A stretch of DNA of 6,536 nt from Acidobacteriota bacterium (GCA_017860085.1 JAFNAJ010000151.1:1-6536); one strand, 5' to 3'. Counted from the stretch's first letter, positions 1-5,731 are shown. Program-made: numbers and translations. The notes: a model not told the origin generated them from the letters alone.

Positions 1-705
1 GGCGAGATCCGCACACGGGCCGCAGCCGGCGAGCGCGTGCTGGTGACGACCCTGACCAAGCGCATGGCCGAGGACCTGACGCAGTACTATCAGGAGCTCG
101 GGGTCCGGGTGCGGTACCTGCACTCCGACATCGACACGCTCGAGCGGGTGGAGATCCTGCGCGACCTGAGGCGAGGTACGTTCGACGTGCTCATTGGCAT
201 CAACCTGTTGCGCGAGGGGCTCGACCTGCCCGAGGTCTCGCTGGTGGCGATCCTCGATGCCGACAAGGAGGGCTTCCTGCGCTCGGCGGGTGCGCTCATC
301 CAGACCGTCGGTCGCGCGGCGCGGCACGTCAACGGTCGAGCCATCCTGTACGCCGACCGCGTGACCGAGTCGATGCGCGAGGCGATCGACGAGACCGACC
401 GGCGGCGGCGCACCCAGCAGGACTACAACGACGCGCACGGCATCACGCCGGCGTCGATCGTGAAGGACATCGACGAGGTGATGTCGAGCGTGTACGAACG
501 CGACTACGTGACCGTGCCGATCGAGCGCGAGCCCGTCGAGGACGTGGTGCGGAGCGAGGGCGAGCTGATGGCACTCGTCGCGCGGCTCGAGCGCGAGATG
601 CGCGAGGCCGCCAAGAACCTCGAGTTCGAGCGGGCGGCGTCGCTGCGCGACCGGGTGAAACGGCTCCGGGCGCGCGATCTCGGCCTCGCCGCGTCGAGAG
701 GGTGA
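1..705 (+). CDS. uvrB: UvrABC system protein B, C-terminal part (5' end outside window)
   Basis: This is the last 234 residues of UvrB, the helicase-like damage-verification subunit of nucleotide excision repair. UvrB is loaded on DNA by UvrA and recruits UvrC for incision. The reading frame is open from base 1, so the gene starts upstream. Visible are the second RecA-like helicase domain, including GINLLREGLDLPEVSLV and the motif VI region QTVGRAARHVNGRAILYAD, whose arginines contact ATP. The family-typical linker YNDAHGITPASIVKDI follows. At the C-terminus is a UVR domain (LEREMREAAKNLEFERAASLRDRV), the helical hairpin that binds UvrC. Family proteins are about 660-680 residues, so roughly a third is seen here. 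The stop is one base before the ATG of the permease gene, so the two are probably cotranscribed and perhaps translationally coupled. Identity is near certain. Confidence 0.97.
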   Translation, partial: GEIRTRAAAGERVLVTTLTKRMAEDLTQYYQELGVRVRYLHSDIDTLERVEILRDLRRGTFDVLIGINLLREGLDLPEVSLVAILDADKEGFLRSAGALIQTVGRAARHVNGRAILYADRVTESMREAIDETDRRRRTQQDYNDAHGITPASIVKDIDEVMSSVYERDYVTVPIEREPVEDVVRSEGELMALVARLEREMREAAKNLEFERAASLRDRVKRLRARDLGLAASRG

Positions 706-706
706 C

Positions 707-1480
707 ATGCCGGGACACATCGAGGATCGGGTCAAGGCAGCGGTGCTCGAGGTCCAGGAGTACGTGCGGCTGTGCGTGACCACGGCCCGCGCCGCGACCT
801 CGCGCCCCTTCTACCGCTACGACTTCGTGGAGCAGCTCGACAGCATCGGCGTCGGCTCGCTCACCGTGGTCGTGCTGACGGGTCTGTTCACCGGGGCGGT
901 GTTGGCCCTGCAGTCGGGCATCTCGCTCGATCAGTTCGGCGCGCGCGAGGAGGTCGGGCGGCTGGTCGGGGCCTCGATGGTCAAGGAACTCGGCCCGGTC
1001 CTGACGGCGCTGATGGTGACCGGCCGGGTCGGGTCGGGCATCGCGGCCGAGCTGGGCTCGATGCTGGTCACCGAGCAGGTGGCGGCGCTTCGGGCCCTCG
1101 GCACCGACCCGGTTCGAAAGCTCGTGGTGCCCCGCGTGCTGGCGGGTCTGCTGATGGTGCCGGCGTTGACCGCGATCTCGAACGGCGTCGGGATGATCGG
1201 CGCGTGGTTCATCGCCGTCGCGCAACTGCGCGTGGCGTCGAGCGTCTACTGGAACTCGGTCTGGTACGGCCTCTACATGGAGGACGTGTGGATGGGGCTC
1301 CTGAAGCCATTCTTCCTGGCCTTCGTCATCGTGACGATTGCGTGCCACGTCGGGTTGCGCACGAGCGGCGGCACGCAGGGCGTAGGGCGCGCCACGACCA
1401 GGGCCGTGGTCGCCGGCTCGGTGGCCGTGCTTGCGGTCGACTTCTTCGTCACCAAGCTGATGATCTTCGTGCTCTATTGA
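707..1480 (+). CDS. mlaE: MlaE-family ABC transporter permease (MCE lipid transport)
   Basis: A 257-residue integral inner-membrane permease of the MlaE family, the dimeric membrane core of MCE lipid transporters. These exchange phospholipids or related lipids between the inner membrane and a periplasmic MCE protein. An N-terminal amphipathic stretch is followed by hydrophobic segments around residues 48-70, 139-175, 203-222 and 233-255. The family hallmark runs over about residues 93-135: KELGPVLTALMVTGRVGSGI, then AAELGSMLVTEQ and ending ALGTDP. A second hallmark near the C-terminus is GVGRATTRAVV. Length matches the usual 250-270. The ATG is one base after the uvrB stop. Its Shine-Dalgarno sequence would lie inside the uvrB end (GAGAGGG at about 696-702, closely spaced), which suggests coupling. 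It forms a transporter with the next two genes. Confidence 0.95.
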   Translation: MPGHIEDRVKAAVLEVQEYVRLCVTTARAATSRPFYRYDFVEQLDSIGVGSLTVVVLTGLFTGAVLALQSGISLDQFGAREEVGRLVGASMVKELGPVLTALMVTGRVGSGIAAELGSMLVTEQVAALRALGTDPVRKLVVPRVLAGLLMVPALTAISNGVGMIGAWFIAVAQLRVASSVYWNSVWYGLYMEDVWMGLLKPFFLAFVIVTIACHVGLRTSGGTQGVGRATTRAVVAGSVAVLAVDFFVTKLMIFVLY

Positions 1481-1486
1481 CCACCG

Positions 1487-2341
1487 ATGAGTGACACGAG
1501 TCCCGATCCGCCCGCGCCGACGGCCGAGGAAGTCCTCGAGGGCGAGAAGGCGCCCGTCGTGGTCTTCGACGGCGTGTCGCTGGCCTTCGACGATCGGGTG
1601 ATCCTGAAGTCGGTGAGCTTCGCGCTGCTGCTCGGGCACACGAAGATCATCCTGGGCGCAAGCGGGGCAGGGAAGTCGACGATCCTGCGCCTGATCCTGG
1701 GCCTGCTGAAGCCTGATGCCGGGGTCATCTGGGTGAACGGCGAGCGTGTGGACGGCATGTCGGAACGCGAGCTGATGCGGGTGCGGGCCGACATCGGCAT
1801 GGTGTTCCAGGAGGGCGCCCTGTTCGACTCGCTGACCGTGCGCGAGAACGTCGGGTTCAAGCTGTTCGAAGAAACGAAGATGCCGCTCGCCGAGGTCAAC
1901 CGCCGCGTCGAGGAGGTGCTCGGGTTCGTGGGGCTCCTCGAGCACATCGACAAGATGCCGTCGGCGCTGTCGGGCGGCCAGCGGCGCCGTGTGGCCATCG
2001 CGCGGGCGATGACCGCGAAGCCGCGCCTGCTGCTCTACGACGAGCCGACGACCGGGCTCGACCCGATCACGTCGACGAGCATCGACGCCGAGATCATCAA
2101 GCTGCGCGACCTCGAGCGCGTCAGCTCGATTGTCGTCACGCACCAGCTCCGCGACGCGTTCTACGTCGCGACCCACGAGGCCGTGGCCGACAACGGGGCG
2201 GTGCGCATCGAGCAGGCCGATCGCAGCAAGTGCGAGGAGGCCGAGTTCCTCATGCTGCGCGACGGCGAAATCGTCTTCGAGGGCAACGCCTCGCAGCTGC
2301 GGGCCGAGCGGGACCCGTACCTGCTGACGTTTCTCTCGTGA
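1487..2341 (+). CDS. mlaF: MlaF-family ABC transporter ATP-binding protein
   Basis: A 284-residue cytoplasmic ATPase that drives the MlaE-type permease. All ABC elements are present and intact: Walker A GASGAGKS (residues 57-64), Q-loop Gln108 in VFQEGALFDSLTV, signature LSGGQ (161-165), Walker B LLLYDE (181-186), D-loop GLDP (190-193) and switch His219. The FQEGALFDSLTVRENV stretch is typical of the MlaF branch. Two features are unusual. About 22 acidic residues precede the first beta strand, and about 20 extra residues (233-252) sit between the H-loop helix and the final strand FLMLRDGEIVFEG, where E. coli MlaF is shorter. The ATG lies 6 bases after the mlaE stop with no obvious Shine-Dalgarno sequence, so translation is likely coupled. 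A general ABC importer ATPase is less likely given the neighbours. Confidence 0.95.
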   Translation: MSDTSPDPPAPTAEEVLEGEKAPVVVFDGVSLAFDDRVILKSVSFALLLGHTKIILGASGAGKSTILRLILGLLKPDAGVIWVNGERVDGMSERELMRVRADIGMVFQEGALFDSLTVRENVGFKLFEETKMPLAEVNRRVEEVLGFVGLLEHIDKMPSALSGGQRRRVAIARAMTAKPRLLLYDEPTTGLDPITSTSIDAEIIKLRDLERVSSIVVTHQLRDAFYVATHEAVADNGAVRIEQADRSKCEEAEFLMLRDGEIVFEGNASQLRAERDPYLLTFLS

Positions 2342-2345
2342 AGAC

Positions 2346-2369
2346 CCCGCGGCCGCACGGCGCCGCGGG
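2346..2369 (+). other. Perfect 8-bp inverted repeat between mlaF and mlaD
   Basis: CCCGCGGC (2346-2353) and GCCGCGGG (2362-2369) are perfect inverted repeats with an 8-base loop. They lie in the only sizeable gap inside the transporter operon. The all-G/C stem should be very stable in RNA. No T-run follows, so it is not a classical terminator. It may act as a pause, a partial attenuator or an RNA-processing and stability element that sets the ratio of MCE protein to ATPase. The dyad is seen directly; the role is inferred. Confidence 0.5.
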
Positions 2370-2391
2370 ATCACGGAAAGGGTGACGTTTC

Positions 2392-3432
2392 ATGCCTCGG
2401 ACTCGATCGTTGGCCTGGGCCCAGTTGAGGGTCGGCCTGCTTGCCATCGCGGGACTCGTGCTGGCCGCGGTGTTCATTTTCATGGTGGGAGGGCAGGCCG
2501 GCTTCTCCTGGCAGCAGTACCACCTGAAGACGAAGTTCGCCGACGTCCAGGGCCTGAAGAGCGGCGCCGTCGTGCGCGTGGCGGGCGTCGAGGTGGGCAA
2601 GGTCGACAGCATCGAGTTCGCCGGCTCGGACGTCGAGGTCGTCATGTCGGTAGCCAAGACCATGCGCGACCGGATCACCACCGACTCCCGGGCGTCCATC
2701 GGCTCGCTCAGCCTGCTGGGCGCGCCGGTCATCGACATCAGCCCCTCGGCCACGGGCACCCCGATTGCCGACTGGGGGTACGTCGCGTCGCGGCGTCCCT
2801 ACGGCCAGCTGAACGAAGTGGCCGAAGCGGCCACCCGCGGGCTCGAGCAGGCGACGGCGCTGCTGAAGGACGTGCGCGCCGGCAAGGGCGTGATTGGCAA
2901 GCTGTTCACCGACGACGCGCTCTACAACGACGTTGCGTCGTTTGTCGCGTCGGCCGAGGAGGTCGTCACCGCCCTCAACCGAGCGGAGGGGACGATCGGC
3001 AAGTTGATCCAGGACCCGGAGGTCTACAACGCGGTCCGCAGTACCACGGCCGACCTCTCGGCCATGACGGCGCGCATCAACGCCGGCGAGGGCCCGCTCG
3101 GCCGCCTCCTGCGCGACGATGCGCTGGGGCAGACGCTGTCGACCACGGCGCGGAACGTCGAGGAGGTCACCGGCAAGGTGAACCGGGGCGACGGCACCGC
3201 GGGCAAGCTCATCAACGACCCGGCCCTCTACGATCGCATGAACGGGTTGAGCGAGAAGCTCGACCGGTTGGCCGCCCGCCTGAATGCGGGCGAGGGGACG
3301 GCGGGAAAGCTGCTGCAAGACCAACAGTTGTATGAGAACATGAATGGTGCGGTGAGCGAGGTTCGCACGCTCATTGCCGAGATCAGGAAAGACCCGAAGA
3401 AGTACCTGAACGTCAAAGTCAGCCTGTTCTAG
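2392..3432 (+). CDS. mlaD: MCE-domain (MlaD-like) lipid transport protein with five C-terminal 34-residue repeats
   Basis: A 346-residue periplasmic protein anchored by one N-terminal membrane segment (about residues 13-33). One MCE/MlaD domain follows at about 42-119, with FADVQGLKSGAVVRVAGVEVGKV and the closing strand LLGAPVIDISP. MCE proteins form hexameric rings on the permease and channel hydrophobic lipids. The rest is unlike E. coli MlaD (183 residues). After a helical linker, residues 164-333 are five tandem 34-residue repeats built on GxGxxGKLxxDxxLY, followed by helix. The protein ends in DPKKYLNVKVSLF, a tail common in long MCE proteins. The ATG is supported by GGAAAGGG at 2375-2382, 9 bases upstream. 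By position it is the substrate-binding partner of the preceding permease and ATPase. Assignment to the MCE family is firm; the exact name mlaD is by analogy. Confidence 0.93.
   Translation: MPRTRSLAWAQLRVGLLAIAGLVLAAVFIFMVGGQAGFSWQQYHLKTKFADVQGLKSGAVVRVAGVEVGKVDSIEFAGSDVEVVMSVAKTMRDRITTDSRASIGSLSLLGAPVIDISPSATGTPIADWGYVASRRPYGQLNEVAEAATRGLEQATALLKDVRAGKGVIGKLFTDDALYNDVASFVASAEEVVTALNRAEGTIGKLIQDPEVYNAVRSTTADLSAMTARINAGEGPLGRLLRDDALGQTLSTTARNVEEVTGKVNRGDGTAGKLINDPALYDRMNGLSEKLDRLAARLNAGEGTAGKLLQDQQLYENMNGAVSEVRTLIAEIRKDPKKYLNVKVSLF
2881..3390 (+). repeat. Five tandem 102-bp coding repeats in the MCE gene
   Basis: The repeats encode residues 164-197, 198-231, 232-265, 266-299 and 300-333. The second Gly of the GxG core falls at residues 166, 200, 234, 268 and 302, exactly 34 apart. 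An Asp follows 8 residues later each time (174, 208, 242, 276, 310). A Tyr follows 12 residues later in four of five copies; Gly246 replaces it in the third. DNA identity between units is modest, so the repeat is old and kept at protein level. Confidence 0.9.
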
Positions 3433-3443
3433 AGGAGGCACAC

Positions 3444-3731
3444 ATGGCTAACGATAACGGAGGCGGCGCCGTACTGGTCGCGTTCGTCCTGGGGGCCATC
3501 GCCGGTGCAGCCACAGCCTTGCTGCTGGCGCCGGCGTCCGGCGAGGAGACGCGCCGGCTGATCGCCGAGAAGGCGCGCGAGGGCCGCGAGAAGGCCAACG
3601 AGGCGGCCCGCCAGGGCAAGGACTTCGTGGAGCGCCAGCGCACCAACATCTCGGCCGCCGTGGAGCGCGGGAAGGAAGCCTACCAGCGCGTCCGCGCGGG
3701 CGACGCGAAGGGCACGGAGGAGAGCGCGTGA
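3444..3731 (+). CDS. YtxH-like small membrane protein
   Basis: A 95-residue protein with a hydrophobic segment at about residues 8-30 that runs into LLLAPASGEETRRLI, the hallmark of the YtxH (gas-vesicle-like/general-stress) domain family. A long charged amphipathic helix rich in Ala, Glu, Lys and Arg makes up the remainder. It is predicted to be inner-membrane anchored with the helix in the cytoplasm or along the membrane. Its molecular role is unknown; YtxH relatives are linked to envelope or general stress in Bacillus. It has a near-perfect Shine-Dalgarno sequence, AGGAGG at 3433-3438, 5 bases before the ATG and right after the MCE stop, so it is part of the same operon and likely well translated. 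Its stop overlaps the next start by four bases. Family call is good; function is not known. Confidence 0.85.
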   Translation: MANDNGGGAVLVAFVLGAIAGAATALLLAPASGEETRRLIAEKAREGREKANEAARQGKDFVERQRTNISAAVERGKEAYQRVRAGDAKGTEESA

Positions 3732-4159
3732 GTTCGGCCGCGGTCGCATTCCTGGCAGCGATCGCGGTGGCCACGGTGGTGATGGCGCTGATTCAGGTGG
3801 GCGCCGTCATCTACGCCGCCCGCCTCGCCAAACGGATGGAAGCGCTCGTCGGTCGGCTGGAACGCGACGTGCAGCCCATGATCGAGCGGCTCACCGCGAT
3901 GAGCGGGGAGGCTGCGCGCGCCGCGACGCTGACCGCCCAGCAGGTGGAGCGCGTCGATCGCACGCTGAACCTGCTCGGGTCGCGCGTGGACCGGGCGGTG
4001 GACGGCGCACAGCGGGCGCTGGTCAGGCCGGCCAGGGAAGGCGCAGCCCTGGCGGCTGCCCTGAGGGCCACCGTCGTCACCCTGCGAGAGTTGAGGAAGC
4101 GCCGACGCGAAGCCTCGAGCCCGCGCGCCGAGGACGAGGACGCGCTGTTTATCGGCTGA
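3728..4159 (+). CDS. DUF948-like membrane-anchored coiled-coil protein
   Basis: A 143-residue protein with an N-terminal membrane segment at about residues 5-31. A long heptad-like helix follows (about 32-120), with many Ala, Arg and Val and repeated ERV/DR patterns, as in DUF948 proteins. An acidic end, DEDALFIG, closes it. The function of this family is not established. The GTG start overlaps the YtxH-like stop in a GTGA arrangement, and GGAGG at 3716-3720 lies 7 bases upstream, so the start is well supported and the pair is translationally coupled. Pairing of YtxH-like and DUF948-like genes suggests that the two act together at the inner membrane. It is the last gene of the uvrB-mla operon as far as can be seen. 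The domain name is a recognition by pattern and could be a related unnamed family. Confidence 0.8.
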   Translation: MSSAAVAFLAAIAVATVVMALIQVGAVIYAARLAKRMEALVGRLERDVQPMIERLTAMSGEAARAATLTAQQVERVDRTLNLLGSRVDRAVDGAQRALVRPAREGAALAAALRATVVTLRELRKRRREASSPRAEDEDALFIG

Positions 4160-4170
4160 GTTGGCGAGGC

Positions 4171-4201
4171 GGCGGCGCGGGTGCTGCCGTCGGACGCCGC
4201 C
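4171..4201 (+). terminator. GC-rich hairpin after the uvrB-mla operon
   Basis: GGCGGCG (4171-4177) pairs perfectly with CGCCGCC (4195-4201) across a 17-base loop, 11 bases after the stop of the DUF948-like gene and just before the next promoter. The position suits transcription termination or 3'-end protection. No T-run follows, so intrinsic termination would be weak. Confidence 0.35.
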
Positions 4202-4206
4202 GGGAA

Positions 4207-4236
4207 TTGACGCTGGGTCGGCCCGGGTGATAGAAA
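4207..4236 (+). promoter_or_regulatory. Sigma70-like promoter for the exported-protein gene
   Basis: TTGACG (4207-4212, five of six to the -35 consensus) is followed 18 bases later by TAGAAA (4231-4236, four of six to the -10 consensus). The -10 is preceded by TGA, an extended -10 TGN. Transcription would start near 4243 and give a leader of about 44 bases. The site lies in the gap between the operon end and the next gene. Confidence 0.5.
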
Positions 4237-4273
4237 CGGGCAGGCTTTGCGCCCCTGTCGATGCTTTCATCCC

Positions 4274-4277
4274 GAGG
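4274..4277 (+). promoter_or_regulatory. Shine-Dalgarno site that sets the exported-protein start
   Basis: GAGG with 9 bases to the ATG at 4287. It supports this ATG, which begins a clean signal peptide. The in-frame TTG at 4161 has no such support and lies upstream of the predicted promoter. Confidence 0.5.
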
Positions 4278-4286
4278 CTTGATTCC

Positions 4287-4841
4287 ATGAGGACACGGAC
4301 CCGAAGGGCGAACATCATCGGACTTGCGGCCACGCTGGCAGTCGCACTGCTCCCGACCATCTCGCCTGCCCAGGATGCCTCGAAGTCGGACCCGCTTGCC
4401 GTCGAGCTCGTCAAGCTGCTCGAGGAGGGCGGGCTCCAGTACATCGCCGCCAAGGCGCCGGAGCCCGAGTACTACGTCGCCGCGCTGCACATTCCCGGCG
4501 TGCAGCTGCTGGTGGTGAAGGCGAAATACTCGGTGCCGGTGCTCTTCGACGAGCGGCTCAACAAGAAGGAATACCAGGACGCGTACATCGACTTGAACAG
4601 CGCGTCGCTGCCCGAGACGAAGATCTTCGTCGAGGACCTGCGCGCCGATGGTCTCCACGTGCGGCGCGACAGCGACGAACCTTTCGACATCTACGAGGCG
4701 TCGGGCAGACGCACGATGTTCGACGGGGACTTCAAGAAGCAGAAGCTGTCCGAGGAGGAGTACACGAGACTGTTCGCGACGGCGGACGAGCAGTACGCGA
4801 AGATGTTGGGCGCGCTCATCGCGCAGCTGAAGAAGCGCTGA
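4287..4841 (+). CDS. Exported protein of unknown function
   Basis: A 184-residue protein that I do not recognise as a named family. It begins with a classical Sec signal peptide: basic MRTRTRR, a hydrophobic core at about residues 10-22, and a likely signal peptidase I cut after SPA (Ala28). The mature part has about 156 residues, no Cys, and mixes alpha and beta. Notable stretches are DPLAVELVKLLEEGGLQYI, a central AALHIPGVQLLVVKAKYSV, and a charged helical C-terminus ending LIAQLKKR. It should be secreted to the periplasm or outside; no lipobox is present. The ATG was chosen for the signal peptide, the GAGG site and the promoter at 4207-4236. It is monocistronic, because the next gene converges 12 bases downstream. 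Similar exported proteins seem to occur in soil Acidobacteriota, but that is impression only. Confidence 0.8.
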   Translation: MRTRTRRANIIGLAATLAVALLPTISPAQDASKSDPLAVELVKLLEEGGLQYIAAKAPEPEYYVAALHIPGVQLLVVKAKYSVPVLFDERLNKKEYQDAYIDLNSASLPETKIFVEDLRADGLHVRRDSDEPFDIYEASGRRTMFDGDFKKQKLSEEEYTRLFATADEQYAKMLGALIAQLKKR

Positions 4842-4853
4842 CGTGCGCGGGCC

Positions 4854-5246
4854 TCAGGGCTCGTCGCGCGCCACCAGGAGCACGCCTGGCCGGCACTCGT
4901 ACGTGTGCAGGTAGTCCTCGACGTCCCACAGCGTGGCGCCCCCAGGCTCCGGGTCGACCACCATTCCGTTTCTAATCAGCACGAGGTGATCGGGCAGCGA
5001 CAGCATGCCGTAGGCGGTCGCCACGTCGAACTTGCGCAGTCGCTTCAGGGGCGTGCCGAGTTCGCGTGCGATGCGCTCGACCTCGTGCAGGCGGAGTCCC
5101 TGCCGCCCCTGGTAGGACCGATCCTTCACGGCGACCACCCGGAGCACATCCTCGTAGCTTCGGCCGAGATACATCCCGAGCACGCAGATGGCGCAGTCGT
5201 TCGGCTCGCGGCCGGGCACGATCTTGGTCGCGATGGCGGTCGGCAT
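4854..5246 (-). CDS. C39-like cysteine-peptidase-fold protein
   Basis: A 130-residue cytoplasmic protein with no signal peptide or membrane segment. Its pattern fits the papain-like C39 fold. Near the N-terminus, NDCAICVLGMYLGRSYEDV carries candidate nucleophile Cys18, with a second cysteine at 21. Further on, PDHLVLIRNGMVVDPEPG gives candidate His87 and Asp98, the usual C39 order and spacing. C39 domains of bacteriocin exporters cut leader peptides at double glycine, but this gene stands alone with no transporter or substrate gene nearby. The oxyanion Gln normally just before the Cys is not present; Glu14 or Asn16 occupies that area, so activity is uncertain. It ends 12 bases from the converging exported-protein gene. 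The ATG follows GGAGGG with almost no gap, too close for normal use; a GATAAT box 6 nt upstream suggests a leaderless message. Confidence 0.75.
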   Translation of the reverse strand: MPTAIATKIVPGREPNDCAICVLGMYLGRSYEDVLRVVAVKDRSYQGRQGLRLHEVERIARELGTPLKRLRKFDVATAYGMLSLPDHLVLIRNGMVVDPEPGGATLWDVEDYLHTYECRPGVLLVARDEP

Positions 5247-5252
5247 CCCTCC

Positions 5253-5258
5253 ATTATC
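5253..5258 (-). promoter_or_regulatory. Possible -10 box of the C39-like gene (leaderless)
   Basis: On the minus strand GATAAT (five of six to TATAAT) ends 6 nt before the ATG at 5246. Transcription would start at or next to the A of the start codon. No convincing -35 was found 16-18 bases upstream. Confidence 0.35.
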
Positions 5259-5338
5259 GTCGACCCGGCCATCGTGGACGAGTGAAAATCCCTCCCCGGC
5301 AGATGTCTCTATCTATCTGAAATAAAATGGTTTAGGGT

Positions 5339-5383
5339 CTGGCTCCGCGCCAGGGGCCGAGCGCTGAGGGCCGCCCGCCGGCC
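5339..5383 (-). terminator. Two small dyads downstream of the thiamine-binding gene
   Basis: Read on the minus strand, GGCCG-N5-CGGCC (5383-5369) comes first, then CTGGC-N5-GCCAG (5353-5339). A T-rich tract, CCATTTTATTTC, follows about 10 bases later (5329-5318). This could be a weak terminator for the gene ending at 5393. The second dyad could also be part of a dispersed repeat, because it borders the AT-rich patch. Confidence 0.35.
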
Positions 5384-5392
5384 GCCGACCGC

Positions 5393-5707
5393 TCAGGCCT
5401 GCGGGGAATCCTCAAGCTTGGCCTCGACGCTGCGGACCTTGTCGTCGAGCGTCTGTGGCCGGTCGGTGCGTGTCCCCAGCCTGAGGGTGGTCGCGATGCG
5501 TGGCGCACCCATGGCGTGCACGACCTCGTGACACCGGCGCACCGCCGCAAACACCTCGTCCCACTCGCCCTCGATGTTGGTGCCGTTGGCGTGCAGCCGC
5601 GTGTCGAGCCCCGCCTCCCGCAACACCCGCTCGCAGGCGGCCACGTAGCTCGACAGCGACACCCCCACGCCGAGGGGAACGACCGACAGATCAACCAGCA
5701 CCTTCAT
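5393..5707 (-). CDS. MTH1187-family thiamine-binding protein
   Basis: A 104-residue cytoplasmic protein of the MTH1187/YqgV family (Pfam thiamine-binding, formerly DUF77). Members are small ferredoxin-like-fold oligomers that bind thiamine or a pyrimidine precursor; the biological role is unclear. Family signatures are MKVLVDLSVVPLGVGVSLS, the strongly conserved HANGTNIEGEWDEVF (residues 39-53), RRCHEVVHAMGAPRI (57-71) and LGTRTDR (77-83), followed by DDKVRSVEAKL. Full length for the family. The ATG is divergent to the cyclic-nucleotide-binding gene and 146 bases upstream of the C39-like gene on the same strand. TAGAAT lies 6 nt before the ATG and no Shine-Dalgarno sequence is seen, so the message may be leaderless. 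No thiamine biosynthesis gene or TPP riboswitch is visible nearby. Family identity is strong. Confidence 0.93.
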   Translation of the reverse strand: MKVLVDLSVVPLGVGVSLSSYVAACERVLREAGLDTRLHANGTNIEGEWDEVFAAVRRCHEVVHAMGAPRIATTLRLGTRTDRPQTLDDKVRSVEAKLEDSPQA

Positions 5708-5713
5708 GTCGCC

Positions 5714-5719
5714 ATTCTA
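5714..5719 (-). promoter_or_regulatory. Likely -10 box of the thiamine-binding gene (leaderless)
   Basis: On the minus strand TAGAAT (five of six to TATAAT and a match to TANNNT) ends 6 nt before the ATG at 5707. This is the spacing typical of leaderless genes. The six bases between, GGCGAC, are not a Shine-Dalgarno sequence. Confidence 0.5.
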
Positions 5720-5731
5720 CGCCCGCCGCCC

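Noticed and set aside
443..2374. A 643-codon open frame on the minus strand
   Set aside because: It runs antisense across uvrB, mlaE and mlaF, all clearly real. Its product is a low-complexity mix of Arg, His, Asp and Pro, as expected for the antisense frame of GC-rich genes.
2382..3335. A 317-codon plus-strand frame overlapping the MCE gene
   Set aside because: It is an out-of-frame shadow rich in Arg, Gly and His. The MCE frame has a recognisable domain, membrane anchor and Shine-Dalgarno site.
2881..3390. Regular 102-bp spacing as a CRISPR array or satellite
   Set aside because: The units are in frame, coding throughout, and conserved as protein rather than as DNA, with no spacer structure.
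2371..3441. A 356-codon open frame on the minus strand
   Set aside because: It is antisense to the MCE gene, with biased composition and an apparent periodicity that only mirrors the real repeats.
4161..4286. TTG start that would extend the exported protein by 42 residues
   Set aside because: The extension is Arg-rich, would bury the signal peptide, and starts upstream of the predicted promoter. The ATG at 4287 has its own Shine-Dalgarno site.
5332..5694. A 120-codon minus-strand frame overlapping the thiamine-binding gene
   Set aside because: It is a shifted frame with Arg/Ser/Pro-rich composition. The 5393-5707 frame matches a conserved family over its full length.
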